NCBI GenBank assembly: GCA_964418385.1
Contig: CAYQLH010000059.1
Coordinates: 1 to 5,119, forward strand
Source: RGIG2560 sp964418385
GTDB lineage: Bacteria > Patescibacteriota > Microgenomatia > UBA1400 > PJMF01
Direction: 5' to 3'
Length of the DNA: 5,119 nt
Shown: in pieces, positions 1 to 5,119 of the stretch
How positions within the stretch are numbered: the first letter of the stretch is position 1
How the letters are laid out: each line of letters opens with the position of its first letter
The notes under the pieces: model-generated
The model's database searches: none
What the model was told of the DNA's origin: nothing
What the model saw: only the letters and a program-made list of their open reading frames with translations
Translations under genes and position numbers: made by a program

Positions 1-1
1 A

Positions 2-169
2 TCTCAACTAATACGCCTGGAAAAGTGCATTTTATCTCGACTAATTTTTAGTCGAATTAGATTTGATGGCAGTTGTTTTGGTGATGAAAATATTCTGAAG
101 GTAGACGGGTTTGCATGTGATGACGATCTATCAGTCATATTTGGATTAAAATTGCTAAACTTCGTGTGA
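2..169 (+). CDS. Possible C-terminal end of an upstream gene, cut by the left edge
   Basis: Reading from base 2, the frame is open for 55 codons to a TGA at 167-169, with no start codon that would make it a complete gene. The second half reads like protein (for example RFDGSCFGDENILKVDGFAC) and I recognise no family. Against it: an open run of this length can occur by chance, and the first half uses CTA and ATA codons that the neighbouring genes use little. The inverted repeat at 37-55 lies inside it. If real, it ends about 80 bases before the next gene and leaves just enough room for that gene's promoter. Confidence 0.22.
   Translation, partial: SQLIRLEKCILSRLIFSRIRFDGSCFGDENILKVDGFACDDDLSVIFGLKLLNFV
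37..55. repeat. Small inverted repeat (7-bp arms)
   Basis: TCGACTA at 37-43 and TAGTCGA at 49-55 are perfect reverse complements around a 5-base AT loop. A competing pairing, CTAATT (41-46) with AATTAG (55-60), overlaps it. No T-run follows, so it is not a convincing intrinsic terminator. It could be a protein-binding dyad or chance. Its role is unknown. Confidence 0.35.
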
Positions 170-216
170 CTTTTTAAAACTTGTTGGTCTCAAATGTAGT
201 GACCGCATACAAAATC

Positions 217-245
217 TTGACATGAGTGCGGAAATATGCTTTAAT
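217..245 (+). promoter_or_regulatory. Sigma70-type promoter of the DUF3160 gene
   Basis: A perfect -35 box TTGACA (217-222) is followed by a 17-base spacer and the -10 box TTTAAT (240-245, five of six consensus bases). A TG dinucleotide one base before the -10 (237-238) makes it an extended -10. The predicted transcription start is near 252, which is exactly the first base of an ATG in the frame of the DUF3160 gene. The -35 box overlaps the upstream ATG at 222, so a message from this promoter cannot use that codon. Confidence 0.7.
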
Positions 246-251
246 AATTTC

Positions 252-2765
252 ATGATGAAAGAGAAGAAAAAGATTGAAGAAGTGGAAGAAAAATCAGAAG
301 AAGAAATTGAGGTACAGACGGAAGAAGACGCTTTGGAGTTGGAAAAGACATTGACAGAGTTGAGAGCAGTTCAAGATAGAAAAGCCTTGAAACAGCAGCG
401 CAAGTATGATCGTGTGATGGCAACTTTGGCGATGATTGTTTTGGTATCGGCCTTGCCAGCTCTGGCGTGGTGGTCGCAAAAACAGCCTGAGGTGCAAGAA
501 AAGGTGCAGCGTGCTGTCGAGACTCAACTGGAGACAGATAGGGCGGATCATTACTCGACTGCGATCACGACTGATCCGGAGCAAACGTGGAATGGCGAGT
601 TGGATGAAGACTACGGTGATGACGAGTGGACGCGTGGGATCAAAGAGCTTTGGAACATGAAGGATGAAGAATTTGGCAATATCCAGGTAATTGAGAAAAA
701 AGGCATGGTGTACGATCAAGCCCAGCGTCAGGCGATTCGCGATTACGGTTTTGTGGTGCGTGGCGTGCGTGGCGCTTATGCGCTGGATCCCGAGCAAACG
801 GTGGAACGACAAGATGATTGGACCAATTACTACAGTAGTATTGCCGGCGGTGGTCCGTGCTCACGCAATCCGGCGAATGCGGTTTTGGTGACGTCAGACG
901 TGGTGCTGCATGTTTATCACAAAATGTTTGATCAAGAATTGGAATACTTGGAAGACACGCAGTTTTTGCCAGAGTTGCGGACGCTTTTGCAACAGATGAT
1001 GACCCAGACAAAAGCGAAGTTGGCGCAGGCACAAGGCAAAGAGCGTGAAAGTCTGCAACGCCTAGCGGATTATCTCGCGATTCCTTTGGCACTGGTGCAA
1101 AGTGTGGATACTAGTGTGGCTCCTGGCTATACGCGGGCGCAGGTGGGTTATTTGGAAAAGTTAGATTTTAATAAGGTGAAGAGTAATTTGGAAACAGTGA
1201 GCGCAAACTTTTCGAGTGAAGATCAAAAAGTGGTGCGCGCGGAAATGGAGAAAGTTTTGGCAGCTGACAAGGTAATGGATTCTGAGTTAACCGGTGAACC
1301 TTTCCATGATTATACGCAGTATACGACTCGTGGCCATTACAATGCTAATTCACTTGGTCAGGCGTATTTTAAGGCGATGATGTGGCTGGGGCGAGCCAAT
1401 TTCAAGTTTAATACAAACAACAAAGAAAGCGATTTGCAAGCTGCTTATGACGCGCTCAATTTAGTCAAGATCTTGGCAGACGCAGGTCAGTTGGAGCGGT
1501 GGCGTGGTTTGAAAGAGCCGATTGATTATTTGGTGGGCAATGCCGATGATTTAAGCGTTGACGACGTTAAGAGTTTGGCGACTGATGTCACGTGGGAGCA
1601 AATGCCGCAAAAATTAGCACAATTACAGGCTTTGGAAACGCCAAAAGTGATGTCGGCGGTGGTGCGAGTGGATGCTGACACTACCAAGAGTGAGGCGCAA
1701 GCCCAAACGCAAGCGTTCTCGCTTTTCTCGCAGCGGTTTACACCGGATGCTTATATTTTGTCCAGTTTGACTCAAGGCGAGGAAACGGTGGATCTGGAAA
1801 CGGGTGAGCGGTTGCCGTCGACGGCGACGGCATTGATGGCAGCAGCAGCGCTGGGTAATGACTTGGCGGAGAGCGAATATAACGTTTGGCTGAAGGAAAA
1901 TTGGCCGGACTCGGTGAAGATTTCGCAAAAGACAATGGCAGCGCTGCAGCAAGAAATGGCAGCTTGGAAAAAGTCTGATTGGCAGGCAAATAATTACACT
2001 TCTTGGCTGTACACTTTGGCAAGTTTGAATGATGCTCAGCCGACGGCAAAAACGAATGCTCAAGCTTGGCAAGCGAAGAACTTAAATGCGTGGTTGGGTT
2101 CTTACACGGAGCTCAAGCATGACACGGTGCTTTACGCCAAGCAAGCCTATGCCGAAAAAGGCGGTGGTGGTGATTGCGAAGAAATGCCGATGGTGTATGG
2201 TTACGTGGAGGACAATCCAGAGTTTTTCTTGCGGATGAAAGATTTGTTGGCGGCGAATATTTCTTGGCTAAAGAAGAATCAAAATCTTGATGATGAGTCT
2301 GATCCGGTCTTGTGGCGTTTGCAGCGCTTGGCGGAGTCAGCGTCGCTTTACGAAAAAGTCGCCCTGGCACAAGCCGTCAATACGAAGCTGGACGATGAAG
2401 TTTACGAAGAGTTGCGCAATGACACGCGCAATCTTGATTGGGCTTTGTCGCCGATTTTTACCGATGAAACGCAGGAAAAAGATGCGCGGTCGGCGCTCGT
2501 GGCGGATATTTTCACTGATGGTGTGACAGGTAAAGTGGTGTACGAGGCCAACGGTTATCCAGATTTGATCACGGTTTTGGTGGACGATGTCAACGGCAAG
2601 CGCCTGGTGCGGGGTTTGGTGTATAATTATCGCGAGTTTACTAAACCTTTGGAAGCACGCTTGACCGATCAAGACTGGTGGCAGGATGTTTACGTGCCAG
2701 AAGGCACGGAGCGTCAATTGCCAGCGCAGCCGGCTTGGTGGACGCCGTATTTCGGTGCTAAGTGA
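252..2765 (+). CDS. DUF3160 family protein, N-terminally membrane-anchored
   Basis: This protein of 837 residues belongs to the DUF3160 family, whose function is unknown. Numbering from ATG 252, residues 1-55 are highly charged and Glu/Lys-rich (probable coiled coil, cytoplasmic). Residues 56-74 form one transmembrane helix ending in Trp-Trp, and the rest should lie outside the cell. Family-type blocks follow in order: a Gly-rich segment leading to TSDVVLHVYH (214-223), a GHY...YFKAMMWLGR block (361-381), LGSYTELKHDTVLYAKQ (615-631), GGGG with YVEDNPEFFLR (651-661), ARSALVADIFTD (745-756), GYPDLITVLVDDVNGKRL (768-785) and GLVYNYREF (788-796). Both ends of the domain look complete. An in-frame ATG at 222 would add ten residues, but it lies in the promoter's -35 box and has no Shine-Dalgarno. 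ATG 252 also has none and matches the predicted transcript start, so translation is probably leaderless. The gene stops at a TGA followed by C, 21 bases before a same-frame MEMO gene, which suggests one operon. Family assignment rests on remembered motifs and is firm; a role is not known. Confidence 0.88.
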   Translation: MMKEKKKIEEVEEKSEEEIEVQTEEDALELEKTLTELRAVQDRKALKQQRKYDRVMATLAMIVLVSALPALAWWSQKQPEVQEKVQRAVETQLETDRADHYSTAITTDPEQTWNGELDEDYGDDEWTRGIKELWNMKDEEFGNIQVIEKKGMVYDQAQRQAIRDYGFVVRGVRGAYALDPEQTVERQDDWTNYYSSIAGGGPCSRNPANAVLVTSDVVLHVYHKMFDQELEYLEDTQFLPELRTLLQQMMTQTKAKLAQAQGKERESLQRLADYLAIPLALVQSVDTSVAPGYTRAQVGYLEKLDFNKVKSNLETVSANFSSEDQKVVRAEMEKVLAADKVMDSELTGEPFHDYTQYTTRGHYNANSLGQAYFKAMMWLGRANFKFNTNNKESDLQAAYDALNLVKILADAGQLERWRGLKEPIDYLVGNADDLSVDDVKSLATDVTWEQMPQKLAQLQALETPKVMSAVVRVDADTTKSEAQAQTQAFSLFSQRFTPDAYILSSLTQGEETVDLETGERLPSTATALMAAAALGNDLAESEYNVWLKENWPDSVKISQKTMAALQQEMAAWKKSDWQANNYTSWLYTLASLNDAQPTAKTNAQAWQAKNLNAWLGSYTELKHDTVLYAKQAYAEKGGGGDCEEMPMVYGYVEDNPEFFLRMKDLLAANISWLKKNQNLDDESDPVLWRLQRLAESASLYEKVALAQAVNTKLDDEVYEELRNDTRNLDWALSPIFTDETQEKDARSALVADIFTDGVTGKVVYEANGYPDLITVLVDDVNGKRLVRGLVYNYREFTKPLEARLTDQDWWQDVYVPEGTERQLPAQPAWWTPYFGAK

Positions 2766-2786
2766 CTGGCAAACAGAGCGGCAGTA

Positions 2787-3425
2787 GTGCCGCATCACCT
2801 GTTGGCGGCAGATTTGATTGAGGAAATCGCGACTGAGATTGATTGTGATGCTTGGCGCGAGGTAATATTGGTGGGTCCGGACCATTTTCGGCAAGTGCGG
2901 GGCGGGCAAATTGGCTTGACAGATAATGACGGTGCCGCGTGGTGGCAAGGTTTGGATTTGAATGACACTGAAAGCGAAAGTTTGCGCGTGTATCCGGTGG
3001 GCGTGAATAATGAACACGGAATTACGGCCGTGCGCGACATTTTGCAGGTGCGTTGTCCACGTTTGCCGGTGCGAGCTTTGGTACTCAATCAAAGTGAGGC
3101 GTCGCGGACAGTGTGGCGGCGGGTGGCGGGTAAATTGGCGCCAACTCAGGGGACGCTTTTGATGATCAGCTCTGATTTTTCGCATCACGCTGACGTTGCC
3201 ACGACGCGTGCTCGCGATGAACGGTCTGTGGCGGGTTTGCGAGCTGGTGATTTTAATCAAGTCAGCAATGATTGCCCGGCGTGCTGGGATTTTTTGTTAG
3301 GGTTTTTGGGTGAACAGCCAGAGTTTGCACTGAAACAAAATCGCAATTCTTACGATTATACTGGTGTGCAGACCAACGTGACGAGCTATGTCAGTGGTTG
3401 GTTTCGAGAAAGAGCGCAAAAATAA
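2787..3425 (+). CDS. amrB: MEMO1 family protein (AmmeMemoRadiSam system protein B), short N-terminus
   Basis: This protein of 212 residues (from GTG 2787) has the MEMO fold, related to LigB-type non-heme-iron extradiol dioxygenases. Visible motifs in order are PHHLLAADLI (2-11), ILVGPDHF (27-34), NEHGI (75-79), ISSDFSHHAD (127-136), DCPACWDFLLGF (162-173) and a C-terminal NSYDYTGVQTNVTSYVSGWF (187-206). By analogy with human MEMO1 (His49, His81, Cys244), His3, His33 and probably Cys163 are the metal ligands; Asp130 and His133 match its other pocket residues. The C-terminal side is complete. The usual N-terminal part before the first strand is missing, as is the export segment I recall in candidate-phyla homologues. 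The frame stays open upstream to the TGA at 2763-2765 and would read LANRAAVV before PHH, completing the first strand, so GTG 2787 may not be the true beginning; CTG 2766 or UGA readthrough are alternatives. There is only a weak AGAGCGG before the GTG. The radical-SAM and AMMECR1 partners are not in the window; the symbol is by family only. Confidence 0.85.
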   Translation: MPHHLLAADLIEEIATEIDCDAWREVILVGPDHFRQVRGGQIGLTDNDGAAWWQGLDLNDTESESLRVYPVGVNNEHGITAVRDILQVRCPRLPVRALVLNQSEASRTVWRRVAGKLAPTQGTLLMISSDFSHHADVATTRARDERSVAGLRAGDFNQVSNDCPACWDFLLGFLGEQPEFALKQNRNSYDYTGVQTNVTSYVSGWFRERAQK

Positions 3426-3430
3426 GAGTT

Positions 3431-3448
3431 ATGCTGCACGTGTAGCAT
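3431..3448. repeat. Near-perfect palindrome just after the MEMO stop codon
   Basis: The 18 bases ATGCTGCACGTGTAGCAT pair end to end with one G-U wobble, giving a stem of six or seven pairs with a short loop when transcribed. It begins five bases after the TAA. The right arm AGCAT (3444-3448) can instead pair with ATGCT at 3467-3471, so two exclusive hairpins are possible. No T-tract follows either, so it is not a standard intrinsic terminator. It may mark the 3' end of the operon message or be a binding site. Confidence 0.4.
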
Positions 3449-3475
3449 TGATGATTTCCAGGCGTGATGCTAACA

Positions 3476-3491
3476 AAAAATGCACATTTTT
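3476..3491. repeat. A/T-rich inverted repeat in the intergenic region
   Basis: AAAAATG (3476-3482) and CATTTTT (3485-3491) are perfect complements around CA. As RNA this is an A/U stem ending in U, which resembles a very weak bidirectional terminator; as DNA it is a symmetric A-tract site. An overlapping ATGCA/TGCAT pair (3480-3484, 3491-3495) competes. The evidence for a function is thin. Confidence 0.3.
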
Positions 3492-3495
3492 GCAT

Positions 3496-3522
3496 AAATT
3501 GTTTATAAAATGTGTACAATTT
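3496..3522. repeat. Operator-like dyad AAATTGT-N13-ACAATTT
   Basis: Perfect 7-bp arms (3496-3502 and 3516-3522) are separated by 13 bases, so the half-site centres are 20 bp apart, about two helical turns. This is the geometry of a dimeric regulator site. It ends 11 bases before the -35 box of the next gene's promoter, a position that suits an activator or a repressor. The AT-rich composition makes chance symmetry likelier than usual. Confidence 0.35.
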
Positions 3523-3533
3523 GTCACTTTTGT

Positions 3534-3562
3534 TTGACATTGGGTGAAGATTGGATTATACT
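3534..3562 (+). promoter_or_regulatory. Near-consensus sigma70 promoter of the third gene
   Basis: TTGACA (3534-3539, perfect) and TATACT (3557-3562, five of six) have the ideal 17-base spacing. The predicted start is near 3569, giving a leader of about 18 bases that contains the Shine-Dalgarno and little else. It implies that the third gene is transcribed independently of the DUF3160-MEMO pair, probably strongly. Confidence 0.8.
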
Positions 3563-3577
3563 GAGCGGGAAAAATGA

Positions 3578-3586
3578 GAGGTGATC
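3578..3586 (+). promoter_or_regulatory. Shine-Dalgarno that fixes the start at ATG 3587
   Basis: GAGGTGATC matches nine consecutive bases of the ideal anti-16S complement (AAGGAGGTGATCC). The GAGG core is five bases from ATG 3587. This excludes the in-frame GTG at 3581, which lies inside the ribosome-binding site itself. The contrast with the two upstream genes, which lack a good site, is notable. Confidence 0.85.
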
Positions 3587-4954
3587 ATGAGCGAAAAAAA
3601 GCGTAAGCAAAATTTGAGAACAAATCAACTTGAGACGGCGAGCAAGCGGTTTTCTGATGAAAGAAATGTTGATGAATCTCATAAGAAATGGTTTATGAGT
3701 GTGGCAGGGAAAATTGGACTCTTACTGATAGGGGTAGTAGCAATCATCGCGGTGGGTTTTTGGTGGCAGGGTGCGACTTTGGTGAAAAATGAGCAGCCGG
3801 TATTGGAGACAGCTGGAAGCGAAAACACTCAAAAAAAAGTTTCTGGAAATGCAGTTGCTGCTTCGGAAGTGATGTCAAAAATTGCGACTGCCAATCATTG
3901 GTCTGGCGCCAATCAAAATAAAGTTCGTTTAACTTGGAGGCATGCTGGTGAACATTTCCGTCACGAAGTGAGTGAAAATGTGAGTTCGTTTTTCCGTGGT
4001 GGCGTGGAAGACGCGCAAATACAACAAACTGAGTTGACAGCAATTGAAAAAATACTTGCTGAAAGCGGTTTTTCTCTTGCAAGCGAATATTTAGACGTGA
4101 TAGATGAAGGTCGAGGATTTCAGATTAAAATTTATAGTGATGGTGAAAGTTTGTTTGGCGTGGGCGAAAAAAAAGATGCTCAGCAAGGCGACAGTTTGTG
4201 TGTTTTGAATTTGGGTAAAGTGGGCGATTGGCAAGCGCGCGAGCAAGCGCAGACAGAACGCTGGCAGCGAAGTGAGTTGGCGACAGTTTTGGAAAGTGTG
4301 ACGGAGAATTGGGTAGTGGTGACCGATAAGACGGATGTTGCTTGGCAGTCATCAGCGTCGGCGCGAATTGCTTATGGCTTGAAAGAAGTAGAGCCCAGTG
4401 GCGGTGTCTATGCTGCGGCGAGTCAAGAAGCGCTGTCGGCGACGGTAATGACGTTGCAACAGCAGTTGGCGAGTCACGGTTGGACGCTTGATCAAGAGCG
4501 AGCATGGTTGGATGAGAGTTGTGAGCAAGATTGGCAGACAAGTTGGTATACCAACGGTAAAGAGATTGTGGCATTGCGCGTCGGGAAGAGGGGCGATGTG
4601 CCAGTAGTGCGTGTGGAAGCAGTGGCGACGTGGGCACAGTTGACGCAAGCGGAAATCGATGAAAAAGAGGCGAGTGTTTTGCTGACAGAGCTTAAGGGCG
4701 TGGCTTCGGGGAAAGTGACAATTTTGCAAGCACGCCAGATGCGCACAGTGGGTGATTTATCGCGATATTTGGTGCATTACTCGCAAGGATGCAATCAACG
4801 AGCGTTTGCTTATTATGCCATGGAGCGTGACGAAAAAACATTGATATATAGTGGTTTAGAGACTTTGAGTGCTGCAGAGTGTGCCAAGTTGCAGGCTTCT
4901 GATCAAATGTTGCGTGAAGATAGTGATTTTTTGGTGGGGCAATTTTGTCATTAA
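3587..4954 (+). CDS. Single-pass membrane protein with internally repeated extracellular modules, function unknown
   Basis: I do not recognise the family of this 455-residue protein. Residues 1-41 are basic and charged (KKRKQ at the start, probably cytoplasmic). Residues 42-60 are one hydrophobic helix ending GFWW, without a lipobox or a clear cleavage site, so it is likely a membrane anchor with the remainder outside. Residues 66-92 look like a flexible linker. An internal duplication follows. Residues about 93-217 and 229-351 align at a nearly constant offset of 134-138: S-E/W at 93 and 105 against 229 and 242, LAESGFSLASE (157-167) against LASHGWTLDQE (294-304), YSDG (183) against YTNG (321), and W215 against W349. 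A third copy may begin at residue 363 (SVLLTELKGV against SELATVLESV) and run to the end. The start is set by a strong Shine-Dalgarno, and the gene has its own promoter. The layout (charged tail, helix ending WW, large outer domain) is the same as in the DUF3160 protein upstream. The gene is real by promoter, start site, length and codon use; its role is not known. Confidence 0.85.
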   Translation: MSEKKRKQNLRTNQLETASKRFSDERNVDESHKKWFMSVAGKIGLLLIGVVAIIAVGFWWQGATLVKNEQPVLETAGSENTQKKVSGNAVAASEVMSKIATANHWSGANQNKVRLTWRHAGEHFRHEVSENVSSFFRGGVEDAQIQQTELTAIEKILAESGFSLASEYLDVIDEGRGFQIKIYSDGESLFGVGEKKDAQQGDSLCVLNLGKVGDWQAREQAQTERWQRSELATVLESVTENWVVVTDKTDVAWQSSASARIAYGLKEVEPSGGVYAAASQEALSATVMTLQQQLASHGWTLDQERAWLDESCEQDWQTSWYTNGKEIVALRVGKRGDVPVVRVEAVATWAQLTQAEIDEKEASVLLTELKGVASGKVTILQARQMRTVGDLSRYLVHYSQGCNQRAFAYYAMERDEKTLIYSGLETLSAAECAKLQASDQMLREDSDFLVGQFCH

Positions 4955-4967
4955 AATATAAAAGTGT

Positions 4968-4998
4968 TTGAGAAAAAATGGGCAGAGTGTGATATAAT
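4968..4998 (+). promoter_or_regulatory. Extended -10 promoter, first of two after the third gene
   Basis: A perfect TATAAT (4993-4998) is preceded by TGA, so it carries the TGn extension. The best -35 is TTGAGA (4968-4973) at a long 19-base spacing, which the extended -10 could compensate for. It lies 13 bases after the third gene's stop codon, with no terminator visible between. The start is expected near 5005, and the product lies beyond the right edge. Confidence 0.55.
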
Positions 4999-5030
4999 AG
5001 ACGGACTGGGACGATTAAGAAGTGGTTTAA

Positions 5031-5047
5031 CATTTGACGTTCAAATG
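5031..5047. repeat. Palindrome CATTTGA-CGT-TCAAATG between the two promoters
   Basis: Perfect 7-bp arms (5031-5037 and 5041-5047) flank a 3-base centre. A further half-site TTCAAAT (5056-5062) repeats the one at 5040-5046 sixteen bases on. The palindrome lies downstream of the first start and just upstream of the second promoter's -35 region, where a dimeric regulator could act on both. It could also form a short hairpin in the first transcript. Confidence 0.45.
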
Positions 5048-5068
5048 CGGGGTATTTCAAATTGCCTC

Positions 5069-5096
5069 TTGCGTTTTTGAGAAAATATGGTATAAT
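5069..5096 (+). promoter_or_regulatory. Extended -10 promoter, second of two, near the right edge
   Basis: A perfect TATAAT (5091-5096) follows TGG (5088-5090), an extended -10. The -35 candidate TTGCGT (5069-5074) is at 16 bases and is only a partial match. The start is expected near 5103. Together with the promoter about 98 bases upstream it makes a tandem pair for a gene outside the window. No coding frame of substance is visible in 4955-5119. Confidence 0.55.
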
Positions 5097-5119
5097 CACA
5101 ACTCTTAATTCTGAAATTG

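Noticed and set aside
222..251. ATG 222 as start of the DUF3160 protein
   Set aside because: It overlaps a perfect TTGACA box with a matching -10 downstream, has no Shine-Dalgarno, and adds ten residues unlike the following charged stretch.
2754..2800. UGA read as glycine (code 25, as in Gracilibacteria and Absconditabacteria)
   Set aside because: Two long genes run hundreds of codons without any internal TGA and use GGN for all glycines. A code-25 genome would show many in-frame TGAs.
2337..3260. 307-codon open frame on the minus strand across the DUF3160-MEMO junction
   Set aside because: It lies opposite two recognisable genes, its translation is rich in Arg, His and Ser with no family motif, and it is a shadow of biased codon use.
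3581..3586. GTG 3581 as start of the third gene
   Set aside because: It lies inside the nine-base Shine-Dalgarno match whose spacing fits ATG 3587.
3574..3606. Ten-codon leader peptide overlapping the third gene's start (ATG 3574)
   Set aside because: It has no ribosome-binding site of its own, and the predicted transcript starts only about five bases before it. It is best explained as chance.
4955..4992. Intrinsic terminator after the third gene
   Set aside because: No GC-containing stem followed by a T-run is present; the stretch is plain A/T-rich and already contains a -35-like box.
5045..5082. Short open frame from ATG 5045
   Set aside because: Only 11 codons, no ribosome-binding site, and it overlaps the palindrome and the second promoter's -35.

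Overview
The window most likely comes from a candidate-phyla-radiation (Patescibacteria, Parcubacteria-like) bacterium. The reasons are a large membrane-anchored DUF3160 protein next to a MEMO/AmmeMemoRadiSam-B protein of the 'PHHLLA' type, a G/T-rich and C-poor coding strand, mid-range GC in genes with AT-rich gaps, and short spacers. This placement is inference from gene content; there is no rRNA or other marker gene here. The standard code with TGA as stop fits: hundreds of codons pass without an internal TGA, and every glycine in the long genes is GGN.

Layout, all on the + strand. Positions 1-221 hold an open frame cut by the left edge (ends 169, weak) and then a good sigma70-type promoter at 217-245. 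Its predicted +1 falls on the ATG at 252, so the DUF3160 gene (252-2765) appears to have a leaderless start. Only 21 bases later, in the same frame and separated by a single TGA in a leaky context (TGAC), lies a MEMO-family gene (2787-3425). A 161-bp AT-rich gap with several dyads carries a near-consensus promoter (TTGACA-17-TATACT) and an excellent Shine-Dalgarno for a third gene (3587-4954). That gene encodes a single-pass membrane protein that I cannot assign to a family but which contains an internal duplication. The last 165 bases hold two extended -10 promoters with a palindrome between them, reading toward a gene beyond the right edge.

How the genes may work together: proteins 1 and 3 share a design of charged N-terminus inside, one transmembrane helix ending in a WW pair, and a large domain outside. 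The MEMO protein is co-transcribed with the DUF3160 protein and may depend on it, either as a separate partner or, through UGA readthrough, as its C-terminal domain. The most interesting points are this DUF3160/UGA/MEMO junction, the leaderless start, and the repeat structure of the third protein. None of the proteins has a demonstrated biochemical role that can be read from the sequence.
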